DNA of 64,000 nucleotides from Betaproteobacteria bacterium UBA5216 (GTDB taxonomy: Bacteria; Pseudomonadota; Gammaproteobacteria; Burkholderiales; SG8-41), in contig DHVE01000129.1 in assembly GCA_002412495.1 (NCBI GenBank), forward strand, positions 62,001-126,000, read 5' to 3'. Shown piece after piece: positions 1 through 8,457 of this stretch; the stretch's first letter is position 1, and every line of letters starts with the position of its first letter. Below the pieces are notes generated by a model, which was not told the DNA's origin, ran no database searches, and was given only the letters and a program-made list of their open reading frames with translations. The position numbers were made by a program, and so were the translations under genes.

Positions 1-71
1 GCTGCAACGCAACAAGGCAGCGCGCAAGCCTGACGCGCATTCCAGGCGCCCCCTATTCGCTAACCCCAACA

Positions 72-644
72 CTATTTGGGTGATACATCCCCACCAACGC
101 TGGGGGGACGAGCCGGCAAATGATTCAGCGCGGCCGCCGCCGATGCGGCACTCACCAAATACTTGGCCAGCTTGCCGATCAATACCGACGCAAATACCTG
201 CGCCGGCGACATGCCCAGTAACGCACACACAATCAATACCGGCGTCTGACTAAGCGGAAGCCCCGCCACCGCAACCAGCGCCAGAAATCCGTATTGTTCT
301 ACCCAGCGCAGCCCCGCGGCCCATTCGCGCGAGCGGGCGATGCCCGGCAAGTACTCGGCAACCACCTGCGTGCCGTATTGCGCAACCAGCCATGCCATGA
401 GCGTTGCACCCAACGCGCTGCCGATGGCGCAGTAAATTGCGGTACGCGGCCAATGTCGCCTCTTGAGCGCAACCAGCCCACACAGCACCGGCACAAACGC
501 CACAGCCAGCAATGTCGCGGCAAACGCCAGTGCGGCGCCAAACAGGGGAAACAATGGACTGCCCGCAGCGCTTGAAAACCGCGCTGGCGCGCGCTTCAAC
601 AGGTCGGCCACCTTCGAAAAGACTTTCATTCCTGGATGAATCAA
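72..644 (-). CDS. VTT/YqaA-like small integral membrane protein
   Basis: A 190-residue membrane protein. A hydrophobic segment lies near residues 33-58, then a basic loop (KRRHWPR), a second segment at about 68-88 and two more in the C-terminal half (about 117-142 and 148-168). The glycine-rich stretch GLPLSQTPVLIVCALLGMS resembles the core of the VTT (SNARE-associated/DedA-like, YqaA) family, whose members are inner-membrane proteins thought to move lipids or ions. That assignment rests on pattern only. Translation starts at the ATG at 642-644; a later Met is possible. It is transcribed away from the CYTH gene, and the shared upstream region holds an exact FNR-type palindrome at 692-705, about 55 bp from this start. 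The substrate is unknown. Confidence 0.6.
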   Translation of the reverse strand: MIHPGMKVFSKVADLLKRAPARFSSAAGSPLFPLFGAALAFAATLLAVAFVPVLCGLVALKRRHWPRTAIYCAIGSALGATLMAWLVAQYGTQVVAEYLPGIARSREWAAGLRWVEQYGFLALVAVAGLPLSQTPVLIVCALLGMSPAQVFASVLIGKLAKYLVSAASAAAALNHLPARPPSVGGDVSPK

Positions 645-691
645 TGAATAACAACCTCTTAAAATTATGTTCCTTGCAACTGACGCCGTGC

Positions 692-705
692 TTGATCCCT
701 ATCAA
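692..705. promoter_or_regulatory. FNR/ANR-type operator, exact
   Basis: TTGATCCCTATCAA matches the TTGAT-N4-ATCAA consensus bound by FNR, ANR and related Crp-family regulators. It lies between the divergent membrane protein (start 644) and the CYTH gene (start 843). A near-match follows at 745. The distance to 843 suits an activator site at -41.5 with a leader of roughly 100 bases; the distance to 644 is short. Binding is inferred. Confidence 0.75.
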
Positions 706-744
706 GCGTATGGGCCTGAATAGGCGGCACCACCGTTATCCTGT

Positions 745-758
745 TTGATACAAGTCAA
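745..758. promoter_or_regulatory. FNR/ANR-like operator, one mismatch
   Basis: TTGATACAAGTCAA differs from the consensus at one position of the right half-site. It is centred about 91 bp before the CYTH start and 53 bp from the exact site at 692-705, so the two sites may act together. Confidence 0.45.
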
Positions 759-842
759 CGAAGCGGGTTCGAGGATTCCTAGAATGTACCTGTTTTATGC
801 ATGCTGGCGACATCGGCTACGTTACCAAGGAGGTGGCGAACA

Positions 843-1901
843 ATGGCACAGGAGATTGAACGCAAGTTCCTGCTGAAGAATGACGCATGGCGCGAACTGG
901 CGCCGGGCACGGCTTACCGGCAGGGTTATCTCAACAGCGCGAAGGAACGCACGGTTCGCATTCGCACCATCGGCGACAAGGCGTTTCTCACGGTCAAGGG
1001 TTTAAACACGGGCGCCACGCGCGCGGAATTCGAGTATCCCATCCCGCTCGCCGAATGTAACGCAATGCTCGACACGCTGGCGGAAAAACCGCTCATCGAA
1101 AAGAAACGCTACAAAATCCCGTACGGTCAATTGACATGGGAAATCGATGAATTTTTCGGTGACAACCAGGGCCTGATCGTCGCTGAAGTGGAATTGGAGC
1201 ACGAAGATCAGCCATTCGACAAGCCCGACTGGATCGGCGATGAAGTCACCCATGACCCACGCTACTTTAATTCCAATCTCGTCAAACACCCCTACACCCA
1301 ATGGCACGGCGGCCATATCGTGCCGCGCGCCGAGTTTCGCGTGTTCGGTCAGGATGTGATCGGCATCGTGAAGCATCGCATGTGGGACGCCGGGGCAGTG
1401 CTGCAAAAGGCGCGCGCCATGCCGGCGGAGACCTATTTTATTTCCCGGCACACTGATGCGGCCAACGTCAAAGTGCGCGACGGCTTGCTCGACATCAAAC
1501 TCAAGACGGCGGAAACCCCTGACGGCTACGAGATTTTTCAGCCTGCCGGGAAGTTTCAGTTCCCCGTGCCGCGGGGTGATCTGGCGGCCATTATCGGGCA
1601 CCTGAAGGTGAATTTGCAGCTTGATCGCGCCGTGTATTCCTACAATGAATTTCTCGCCTTGGTGAACACACATCCCGATCTGGCGCTGGTCACGGTCGAG
1701 AAAATGCGTTACGGCTTTACCGTAAAAGGCGTGATCTGCGAATACGCGCGCGTATTCCTTAATGGCGCGTGCATTGAAACGGCCTGCTGCGAAAGCGAAG
1801 ACCCCGCAGCCGTCAAACAGGCCGCCGAGGCGCTGGGAATAAGCGCCCTACCCAATACAAGCTATTTGAAAGCGGCAAAACGTGTCACGGGAATGCTGTG
1901 A
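843..1901 (+). CDS. CYTH-domain protein with an extra C-terminal region
   Basis: 352 residues. The start at 843 follows a strong AAGGAGG and puts the diagnostic ExExK motif (EIERK, residues 4-8) at the extreme N terminus, as in CYTH triphosphate-tunnel enzymes; the upstream in-frame ATG at 801 has no such support. Residues 1 to about 150 form a normal CYTH domain (inorganic triphosphatase or adenylate cyclase class IV fold) with alternating charged beta strands. The remaining 200 residues are not a CHAD domain, the usual partner. They carry strand-like stretches such as VKVRDGLLDIKL and VEKMRYGFTVKG that look like a second, diverged tunnel-type domain. The substrate is most likely inorganic triphosphate or another organophosphate (family knowledge), but this is unproven. 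It is followed 27 bp later by the SLC13 transporter. Confidence 0.75.
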   Translation: MAQEIERKFLLKNDAWRELAPGTAYRQGYLNSAKERTVRIRTIGDKAFLTVKGLNTGATRAEFEYPIPLAECNAMLDTLAEKPLIEKKRYKIPYGQLTWEIDEFFGDNQGLIVAEVELEHEDQPFDKPDWIGDEVTHDPRYFNSNLVKHPYTQWHGGHIVPRAEFRVFGQDVIGIVKHRMWDAGAVLQKARAMPAETYFISRHTDAANVKVRDGLLDIKLKTAETPDGYEIFQPAGKFQFPVPRGDLAAIIGHLKVNLQLDRAVYSYNEFLALVNTHPDLALVTVEKMRYGFTVKGVICEYARVFLNGACIETACCESEDPAAVKQAAEALGISALPNTSYLKAAKRVTGML

Positions 1902-1928
1902 TCCCCGCCTAATGTAAAAGGAAACGCC

Positions 1929-3527
1929 ATGAGCCAATCCCCCCCCGTAACAACCGCCCCTGTCACTGCGCCGCCATTCGACCCGTTGGACATGCGCAAC
2001 TACGGCCTCGAAAAGCTCCAGGATATCCAGGCCGGCCCCTGGATGAGCCGCGCGAAGTTTATCGGCGTGCCGCTGGCGATCCTGGCCTTTTTGTTCTTCC
2101 ATTTTCAGTGGTGCGGCCCGATCGCAATATTCGATTCAGCCAAACTGGCAAAAGGCGTGGAGCTATCGTATCTCTATAGCGCGACCGGCATTTTTGCGTT
2201 CTCGCTGATTTTGTGGATGACCGAATCGATCCCGAGTTATCTCACGTCGTTTGTCATCATCGTGGCCGTGGTGCTGATCGGCATCCTGCCCATGCGCACT
2301 TCGTTCGCTTATCTCGGCGAGCCGGTGATGGTGCTCAACATCGCGAGTTTCATCATGGCGAGCGCGCTGGTGGTCACTGGACTGGCCAAGCGCATTTCGC
2401 TACTTCTGGTGCTCAAATGGGGTAACCGGCTGAACGGCATATTCTGGGCATTCATCGTCCTGAACATTGTGCTCGGCGCATTCATCAGCGCCACCTCTGC
2501 GAAAACCGCACTGCTGTTGCCGATGTTCATGGTGATCTCGGCGATGTACGGCGCATTCGGCGGCACGCTGCGCAACAATGTCGGGCGCAATCTGGTGCTG
2601 CAAAATTTGCTCGCCAACAACGTCTCCGCCAGCGCGTTTATCACCGGCTCCGCGGCCAACCTGCTGGCGGCGCAGTTGATGGAAAAAGCCGGCGCCAAGG
2701 TGTTCTACGGCGACTGGCTGATCGCGATGCTGCCGTTTTGCCTGCTGCAATGTGCAATCGCCTGGTATACCGGCGTGAAATGGATACTGCCGGTCAGTGA
2801 AGCCGAAAGCAAGCCGCACCTTGAAGGCGGGCTGGAACGCCTGCGCGAGGAATTGCATAAACTCGGCCCCATCACATGGGATGAAATCCGCGCAGCGATT
2901 ATTTTTCTGACCGTGCTGGTGTTGTGGGCCACCGACAATCTGCATGGTATCAAGGCTGAAGTCGTTGCCGTCGCGGGCGCCATCGCGGTACTGCTGCCGG
3001 CGTTTTCGGGCCTCAAGCGGCTCGGCGTCATCAACTGGAATCAGGCCGATATCCCGTGGCACATGCTGATGTTCAGTTGGGGCGCGTATGTGCTGGGCGG
3101 CATGATGGAAAAAACCACCATTATCGATCTGGCTGTGGCGGAGTTCTTCAAATCGTGGGGCATCACCGCGGACACGCCCAAGGTGACGGTGTTCATCGTG
3201 ATGGCGCTGCTGTTCGGCCTGACCACACTGGTCAGCGAAAGCAAGACCGCGCGCACCATCATCATGTTCCCGATCCTGATCGCCACCGCCAAGAAGTTCG
3301 GCTGGGACATCGTCGGATTTTGCCTGCCGATGGCGTATCTAATCAATCAGGTCTACGTGTTCTATTTCAATTCCAAACCCGCCAACATCAGCTACCTGAC
3401 GAACCAGTATTCCACCTGGGACGGCTTCAAGTTCGGCATGGTTCAGTTGCTGCTCATTATTGTGCTGCTGGTGCCGTGGACCCACTACGTAATGCCGTTG
3501 ATGGGCTTCAAGAGCCAGCTTTGGTAA
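1929..3527 (+). CDS. SLC13/DASS-family anion transporter
   Basis: 532 residues with about 11-12 hydrophobic segments after a hydrophilic 45-residue N terminus. Two internally similar stretches are typical of the divalent anion:Na+ symporter fold: ISATSAKTALLLPMF near residue 185, corresponding to the first SNT-like ligand loop, and VSESKTARTIIMFPI near residue 437. The family takes up dicarboxylates, citrate, sulfate or related anions. The ligand loops here read SATSAKT and SESKT rather than the canonical SNT, so the substrate and coupling ion cannot be stated. The gene sits 27 bp after the CYTH gene and 13 bp before mgtC, so the three are probably cotranscribed from the region containing the 692 and 745 operators. 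Confidence 0.8.
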   Translation: MSQSPPVTTAPVTAPPFDPLDMRNYGLEKLQDIQAGPWMSRAKFIGVPLAILAFLFFHFQWCGPIAIFDSAKLAKGVELSYLYSATGIFAFSLILWMTESIPSYLTSFVIIVAVVLIGILPMRTSFAYLGEPVMVLNIASFIMASALVVTGLAKRISLLLVLKWGNRLNGIFWAFIVLNIVLGAFISATSAKTALLLPMFMVISAMYGAFGGTLRNNVGRNLVLQNLLANNVSASAFITGSAANLLAAQLMEKAGAKVFYGDWLIAMLPFCLLQCAIAWYTGVKWILPVSEAESKPHLEGGLERLREELHKLGPITWDEIRAAIIFLTVLVLWATDNLHGIKAEVVAVAGAIAVLLPAFSGLKRLGVINWNQADIPWHMLMFSWGAYVLGGMMEKTTIIDLAVAEFFKSWGITADTPKVTVFIVMALLFGLTTLVSESKTARTIIMFPILIATAKKFGWDIVGFCLPMAYLINQVYVFYFNSKPANISYLTNQYSTWDGFKFGMVQLLLIIVLLVPWTHYVMPLMGFKSQLW

Positions 3528-3540
3528 CCGCGAAACGTCC

Positions 3541-4242
3541 ATGAGCGGACTCCATGCCCTTGAGTCCAGCCTGATCCCCATCGCGCACATGGCAGCCGCC
3601 CTTGCGGCGGGTGGCGCAATCGGGCTGGAGCGCACGTTTCACGGGCGTGCGGCGGGTTTTCGCACCTACGCGCTGGTGTGCATGGGATCGGCGATGGCCA
3701 TGCTGGTCGCCACCTTTCCCAACCCGTGGCTCGGTTCGGGCGCGAACAACGCGGGCGACGTGACACGCGTGGTGCAAGGCATTCTGACCGGCATCGGCTT
3801 CCTGGGTGCCGGCGTGATCGTCAAATACGGATTTTCCGTACGCGGACTGACAACGGCCGCGTCCATCTGGACCACTGCGGTCATCGGCGTGTTGATCGGC
3901 TCGCGCTATTACTGGGAAGCCGCCGCCAGTGTACTGCTCGTGCTCGGCGCTTTGTCGGTGTTTCGCCACATCGAAGACCAGCTCGAAAAGGAAAACTTCG
4001 CCCAGGTCAAGCTGGGCGTGACGCGGGAACCCGGCCTTGCCTTGCGGGACATCGCCGCGCTGTTCGCGCAGGCGAACGTACGCATCGAGGAAGTCGCCTA
4101 CGGGCTGGAGAAGAATCGCTCCGTACTGGATTACGAATACGTCGTTTCCACCCTGAAGCCTGAAAACCTTGCCCTGCTCGCCGAACTGCTGACTTTGCAG
4201 ACAGCCGTGACCCGTTTTCACATCTCGCCCAGTCATGATTAA
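3541..4242 (+). CDS. MgtC/SapB family inner-membrane protein
   Basis: 233 residues. The N-terminal hydrophobic half has the MgtC signature GGAIGLERTFHGRAAGFRT (residues about 22-40), followed by GILTGIGFLGAGVIVK and GLTTAASIWTTAVIGVL. These motifs are the conserved core of MgtC, which affects Mg2+ homeostasis, F-ATPase activity and survival in acid or macrophages in other bacteria. The C-terminal 90 residues (from about residue 140) look like a soluble ACT-like regulatory domain, common in longer family members. The start ATG lies 13 bp after the transporter stop, and cbpA begins 12 bp after this gene, so it belongs to a run of co-oriented genes. Confidence 0.88.
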   Translation: MSGLHALESSLIPIAHMAAALAAGGAIGLERTFHGRAAGFRTYALVCMGSAMAMLVATFPNPWLGSGANNAGDVTRVVQGILTGIGFLGAGVIVKYGFSVRGLTTAASIWTTAVIGVLIGSRYYWEAAASVLLVLGALSVFRHIEDQLEKENFAQVKLGVTREPGLALRDIAALFAQANVRIEEVAYGLEKNRSVLDYEYVVSTLKPENLALLAELLTLQTAVTRFHISPSHD

Positions 4243-4254
4243 CGCGGCGCCAAC

Positions 4255-5214
4255 ATGAAATACAAGGACTACTACCAAACACTGGGCGTGGCGCGCGATG
4301 CCAGCGCGGCCGATATCAAGAAGGCGTATCGCAAGCTTGCGCACAAGTACCATCCCGATGTATCCAAGCTCGCGGATGCAAAGGAAAAATTCCAAGAAAT
4401 CGGTGAAGCTTATGAAACCCTGAAGGACGCGACGAAGCGCGCGGCCTACGACGAACTCGGCAGCAATTACCATGCGGGGCAGGATTTCCGCCCGCCACCG
4501 GATTGGGGCAGAACACACGGCGATGCCCATGCGGCATTTGATGACATGGACTTGTCGGATTTGTTTGCGAGCTTGTCTGGGCGGCGCCATGGCAGCCGGG
4601 CACACGGCGGCGCACGGGATGCGCCGTTCCCGATTCCTGGGCAGGACTTCGAAGTGCCGGCCGAAATCACGCTGGAGCAAGCCGCGCATGGCACCGAATT
4701 CGAGGTACATCTTACGGTGCCGGAACCAGGCGCGGAAGGTTATTTGCGCCGGGTGCCGCGCACATTCAAGGCGCGCATCGCCAAGGGCGCCAGTGAAGGT
4801 CAGCGGCTGCGTCTGCCCGGCAAAGGCGGCAAGGGTTTGGGCGGCGGACGCGACGGCGATTTATATCTCATCATTCATTTGTTGCCCCACCCGCTGTTCC
4901 GCGCCAGCGGCCATGATCTTTATATTGATCTGCCGCTTGCACCGTGGGAAGCCGCGCTCGGCGCCACGGTGGAAGTGCCGACGTTACACGGCGCGGTGCA
5001 TCTAAAGGTGCGCCCCGGCACACGCAGCGGGCAAAAACTGCGGCTGGCCAAACGTGGGCTGCCGCATCCGCACGAAGGTTCCGGCGACCTCTACGCCGTG
5101 GTGCAACTGGTGCTGCCCGCGGAATTGAGCGCGCATGAACGTGCTCTGCTGCAACAACTGGCGGATGGATCATCTTTCGATCCTCGTGCTCACTTTAAGG
5201 CGGAGGCAGCATGA
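4255..5214 (+). CDS. cbpA: Curved-DNA-binding DnaJ-class co-chaperone CbpA
   Basis: 319 residues. An N-terminal J domain (residues 4-68) has the HPD motif at 33-35. A Gly/Asp-rich linker follows, and two C-terminal beta-sandwich substrate-binding domains occupy about 130-305. The zinc-finger cysteines of DnaJ are absent, which separates CbpA from DnaJ. CbpA stimulates DnaK and binds nucleoid DNA in stationary phase (family knowledge). The stop overlaps the start of cbpM by 4 bp (ATGA), the standard cbpA-cbpM arrangement. Confidence 0.93.
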   Translation: MKYKDYYQTLGVARDASAADIKKAYRKLAHKYHPDVSKLADAKEKFQEIGEAYETLKDATKRAAYDELGSNYHAGQDFRPPPDWGRTHGDAHAAFDDMDLSDLFASLSGRRHGSRAHGGARDAPFPIPGQDFEVPAEITLEQAAHGTEFEVHLTVPEPGAEGYLRRVPRTFKARIAKGASEGQRLRLPGKGGKGLGGGRDGDLYLIIHLLPHPLFRASGHDLYIDLPLAPWEAALGATVEVPTLHGAVHLKVRPGTRSGQKLRLAKRGLPHPHEGSGDLYAVVQLVLPAELSAHERALLQQLADGSSFDPRAHFKAEAA

Positions 5215-5552
5215 GCATCGAAATAATCGAAGCGTGTGACGTCATTTGGCTGGACGAGCGTCAAGAATTGCCACTCGCGGCATTGGCGGACCTGTCGGGA
5301 CTGCCGCTCTCCGAACTGCAACAACTGGTGGAGTGCGAAACCCTGACGCCTGTCAACAGCGTTGAACCAGCGGCGGAAGCTCGCTTCGGCGCCCGGAGTA
5401 TTGCGCTCGCGCGCGCCGCGTCACGCCTGCGTCACGATTTCGATCTCGACGGGAACGGACTGGCCTTGACGTTGCGGCTGCTTAATCGCGTCCACGAACT
5501 CGAGGCGGAACTGCGCGACCTTCGGGCGCAGTGGCCGCAAATAACGCGTTAG
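5211..5552 (+). CDS. cbpM: Chaperone modulator CbpM
   Basis: 113 residues. A MerR-like helical region in the first half (LPLAALADLSGLPLSELQQL) is followed by a C-terminal helical stretch (LRLLNRVHELEAELRDL), as in CbpM/YccV-type modulators that bind the CbpA J domain and inhibit it. The family call rests mainly on size, helix pattern and the 4-bp translational overlap with cbpA. Confidence 0.88.
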   Translation: MSIEIIEACDVIWLDERQELPLAALADLSGLPLSELQQLVECETLTPVNSVEPAAEARFGARSIALARAASRLRHDFDLDGNGLALTLRLLNRVHELEAELRDLRAQWPQITR

Positions 5553-5600
5553 AACGCAGTCGGAACAACGCGTGGTTATCGGCGTTTTCCCTCTTGCCCG

Positions 5601-6203
5601 CTAACGACGCTCGTTTTTGATCTCGCGCGCCAGCGCACGACGGAACTGTTCGAGCTTGGCGTGGTAGTCGGCGGCCTCGCCGTATGCGAGAAATCGCGCA
5701 TAACGCGCATGCGAACCGAGCACCTTGCGCGCATGCTTGATGGGACAAAAATACTGCTCGGTCCGCGCCACGATCTCGCTCATATAAGCCATCAGTCCAT
5801 TCGCGTAGGCACAGTAGGTGCAGTGAAACCGCTCGAACCAGTTCAGATATTCCAGATGCCTGCGATCATAGACAAAATAATCTTCACGCCGCGCCTTGGC
5901 AATTTTGTACACCGGAAAACAGATGGCCTGATACCCCGTGACGCACAAGTCAGCCAGTGCCAGGGGAATAACCAAAAAATAAATCACCGGCCCGGTCAAA
6001 AAATTCTGCGGGCGATCCGTCACTATCCAATGAAAAATGCCGCGCTTCAGTTTGCGATGCGCCGAACGAATCTTGCCCTCGAATTCGACGCGCTTGCCGT
6101 CGATCTGATAAAACAGGCGCGTCTCCTGTTCATGAAGCACCGTTCGCAGCTCATTCTCCAGAGCCGTGATTTGGGTCAATAAGTGCCGGACTTTATTTTC
6201 CAT
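5601..6203 (-). CDS. Unknown membrane-associated protein with paired cysteines
   Basis: 200 residues from the ATG at 6201-6203, which follows AAAGGGA at good spacing; an in-frame upstream ATG (6222-6224) lacks this. I do not recognise the family. Residues 1-28 look like a coiled coil (NKVRHLLTQITALENELRTV). A hydrophobic segment at about 72-100 probably anchors it in or on the membrane. A cysteine-containing section follows (FERFHCTYCAYANG and YFCPIKHAR), with three cysteines and nearby histidines that could hold a metal. The C terminus is basic and helical. It diverges from the CarS-like gene across a region with an exact FNR-type operator at 6302-6315, so it may be oxygen-regulated. Confidence 0.7.
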   Translation of the reverse strand: MENKVRHLLTQITALENELRTVLHEQETRLFYQIDGKRVEFEGKIRSAHRKLKRGIFHWIVTDRPQNFLTGPVIYFLVIPLALADLCVTGYQAICFPVYKIAKARREDYFVYDRRHLEYLNWFERFHCTYCAYANGLMAYMSEIVARTEQYFCPIKHARKVLGSHARYARFLAYGEAADYHAKLEQFRRALAREIKNERR

Positions 6204-6301
6204 GGTGAATCCCTTTCTGCGCACGAAGCCTCAAAAGCCGTCTCGGCCAAGCTGCATTAGACGCCATGCAATACGCGTCGAACAAGCCTATTTGCAGCCG
6301 G

Positions 6302-6315
6302 TTGATGTATATCAA
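6302..6315. promoter_or_regulatory. FNR/ANR-type operator, exact
   Basis: TTGATGTATATCAA is an exact match to the consensus. It is almost equidistant from two divergent genes, about 105 bp from the unknown protein (start 6203) and 97 bp from the CarS-like gene (start 6405), so it could act on either or both. Confidence 0.75.
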
Positions 6316-6404
6316 GCGCACGAGCAGGATATGACGTAGTGTCCATCGCGGTATTCCGTGTTTCCTGGTAGAGGACTCGCACCCACCCGGTAGTCGTTGC
6401 CGCC

Positions 6405-6902
6405 ATGTTAAAAGCCGCTCAACTCCTTTACCTGATGCTGCCGGCGTTCGCAGCCAACATGGCGCCGCCGTTCGTAAAGTATTGGCACGGATGGAATCGC
6501 CCAATCAGTGAACGATGGCTCGGCAGCCACAAGACCATCATCGGATTCTCCGCCGGCATCGTGGCGGCCATCGTCACCACATTCGTGCAATCACGAATCG
6601 ACTGGAGCGGCGCGCTGATTTCTTACGCGGACTGGCCGATGCTCGGCGCGGCGATGGGCTTGGGCGCGATGAGCGGCGACGCGATGAAGAGTTTGTTCAA
6701 GCGCCGGCTCGGCATTGCGCCGGGCGCCTCGTGGATTCCCGCGGATCAACTGGACTACGTGATGGGTGCGCTGATAGGCCTGTGGTTCTGGATACGTCTG
6801 GATTGGCAAGATGGTTTGCTGCTGTTTGCCCTGAGTTTCGCGGGGCACGTCATCGTCAATCACATGGCGTTTTACCTGAACATCCGCGATACACGATGGT
6901 AG
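6405..6902 (+). CDS. CDP-archaeol synthase (CarS)-family membrane protein
   Basis: 165 residues with about four to five hydrophobic segments. The motifs LPAFAANMAPPFVK (residues 12-25), GSHKTIIGF (about 40-48), GAMSGDAMKSLFKRRLGI (about 87-104) and WIPADQLDYVMGALIG (about 110-125) match the conserved cytosolic loops of the CarS/CdsA-like nucleotidyltransferase superfamily. In archaea CarS activates unsaturated archaetidic acid with CTP. Bacterial members are known from sequence, but their substrate is not established; a CDP-lipid role is an inference. The gene converges on the diphosphoglycerate-synthetase-like gene and is preceded by the operator at 6302. Confidence 0.78.
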   Translation: MLKAAQLLYLMLPAFAANMAPPFVKYWHGWNRPISERWLGSHKTIIGFSAGIVAAIVTTFVQSRIDWSGALISYADWPMLGAAMGLGAMSGDAMKSLFKRRLGIAPGASWIPADQLDYVMGALIGLWFWIRLDWQDGLLLFALSFAGHVIVNHMAFYLNIRDTRW

Positions 6903-6953
6903 AGCTATTCAATTTAAAAACAATAGGTTACGACCTCTCGTCGTCATCCAACG

Positions 6954-8312
6954 CTACGCTTCACGCGACACCAGTCCGCTGCGCTGCAAATAGTCCTCCA
7001 CCAGCCCGCCGAGACCGGGTGTTTCAAGCTCGGCGAACTCGTAACGCGCGCGAATAACCGGCTTGTTAACCGCGATCAACGCCGTGAGGTCCATGGGCGT
7101 GGCCGACACCACCACATCCGCCGGCGATGCATTGATGGTTTGCGCGAGCCCCGCCAGTTGCTCCGGGTTGTAACCCATCGCGGGCAACACCGCCCCGAGC
7201 CGCGGATACGCGGCATACACAGCGGCGATCTCCGGCGCCGCATAAGGGCGCGGATCCACGATTGTGGCCGCCCCCGCGCGCATCGCGGCCACATGGCCCG
7301 CGCCATACGCCATGCCGCCGTGGGTGGTGGTCGGTCCGTCCTCGATGACCAGCACGCGGCGGCCCTTCACGGCGGACTCGTCATCCAGCCGCACGGGGGA
7401 TCCAGCGCGCACGATGGGCGCGCTCGCATGAATGCGCCGCACGTTATGCATCACACGCCGCACATCCGCCGTTGGCGCGGCATCGCTTTTTGCCACCACC
7501 ACCACGTCCGCCATGCGCAGTACGGCTTCACCCGGATGATGTGTATCCTCCTGACCGGGCCGCAACGCGTCCACCAACACGATATGAAAATCGGGCTTGA
7601 TGAAGGGAAAATCATTGTTGCCGCCATCCCACAAAATCACGTCGGCGGCAGACTGCGCCAGCGCCAGCACGCGCGCATAATCAACACCCGCGTAGACGAT
7701 ATTGCCGGCGGCAAGATGCGGCTCGTATTCCTCGCGCTCTTCCAGCGTGCATCCAGCGGCAGCGATATCGGCGCGCGTGGCGAAACGCTGCACCGCCTGT
7801 TTCGCCAGATCACCGTAGGGCATCGGATGGCGTATCACCGCAACCCGCAACTCGTGATGGCGCAGCAATGCCGACAACCAGCGCGCAGTCTGCGACTTGC
7901 CGCAGCCGGTGCGCACCGCCGATATGGCGATAACCGGTATGCCCGCCTTCAACATCGTTCGCGCGGGACCGAGCAATTTGAAATCCGCGCCCAGCGCCAG
8001 CGCGCGCGAGGCCGCATGCATCACCTGTCCATGCGTCACATCGCTATACGCGAACACCACCTGATCGAAACGATGCCTGCCCCGAAACGATTCGAGGCTG
8101 CGCTCCTTGATAATGGGAATGCCTCGCGGGTACAAACTGCCCGCCAGCCCGGGCGGATAACGCCGCCCCGCGATGCCCTCGATCTGCGCGGCCGTAAACG
8201 CCACCACCTCGTACGCGGGGTTGTCGCGGTACACCATGTTGAAGTTATGAAAGTCGCGCCCCGCCGCGCCAAGAATCACAACGCGGGTACGCGTGGCATT
8301 ATCTGGGTTCAT
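6954..8312 (-). CDS. Cyclic 2,3-diphosphoglycerate synthetase-like P-loop protein
   Basis: 452 residues. An N-terminal Rossmann-like domain (RVVILGAAGRDFHNFN, residues about 9-24) is followed by a P-loop domain with Walker A SAVRTGCGKSQ near residue 130 and an acidic Walker B-like stretch (DVILWDGGNNDFPF). This order is that of the COG2403 family, whose archaeal founder, cyclic 2,3-diphosphoglycerate synthetase, makes cDPG, a solute of hyperthermophilic methanogens. Bacterial homologues are annotated as GTPases and their product is not known. The start ATG at 8310-8312 is the first in frame. A weak FNR-like sequence lies at 8425-8438. Confidence 0.75.
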   Translation of the reverse strand: MNPDNATRTRVVILGAAGRDFHNFNMVYRDNPAYEVVAFTAAQIEGIAGRRYPPGLAGSLYPRGIPIIKERSLESFRGRHRFDQVVFAYSDVTHGQVMHAASRALALGADFKLLGPARTMLKAGIPVIAISAVRTGCGKSQTARWLSALLRHHELRVAVIRHPMPYGDLAKQAVQRFATRADIAAAGCTLEEREEYEPHLAAGNIVYAGVDYARVLALAQSAADVILWDGGNNDFPFIKPDFHIVLVDALRPGQEDTHHPGEAVLRMADVVVVAKSDAAPTADVRRVMHNVRRIHASAPIVRAGSPVRLDDESAVKGRRVLVIEDGPTTTHGGMAYGAGHVAAMRAGAATIVDPRPYAAPEIAAVYAAYPRLGAVLPAMGYNPEQLAGLAQTINASPADVVVSATPMDLTALIAVNKPVIRARYEFAELETPGLGGLVEDYLQRSGLVSREA

Positions 8313-8424
8313 CGGTTTTCTGTATCTGCGTTTACCACCATGAAGCGTTCATCTTCCCGTGCCTGGATAGGCTTATACAAGCTGTAAACAGAGATTAATC
8401 TACTCTGAACCCGGCCCCGGCACT

Positions 8425-8438
8425 TTGCGCTGAATCAA
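8425..8438. promoter_or_regulatory. Possible FNR-like half-conserved site
   Basis: TTGCGCTGAATCAA has a perfect right half-site and two mismatches in the left. It is centred about 119 bp before the cDPG-synthetase-like gene (start 8312). Weak on its own; listed because the same TTGCG-N4-ATCAA form recurs at 18153 and 19133. Confidence 0.25.
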
Positions 8439-8457
8439 CGCGCATGCACGACGCATC

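Noticed and set aside
1..71. Tail of an upstream plus-strand gene
   Set aside because: All frames are too short to recognise; one ends in TGA at 31-33, but nothing supports it as coding.
7140..8387. A 415-codon plus-strand frame opposite the cDPG-synthetase-like gene
   Set aside because: The minus-strand product has a P-loop and family motifs; this frame has none and is basic and His-rich.
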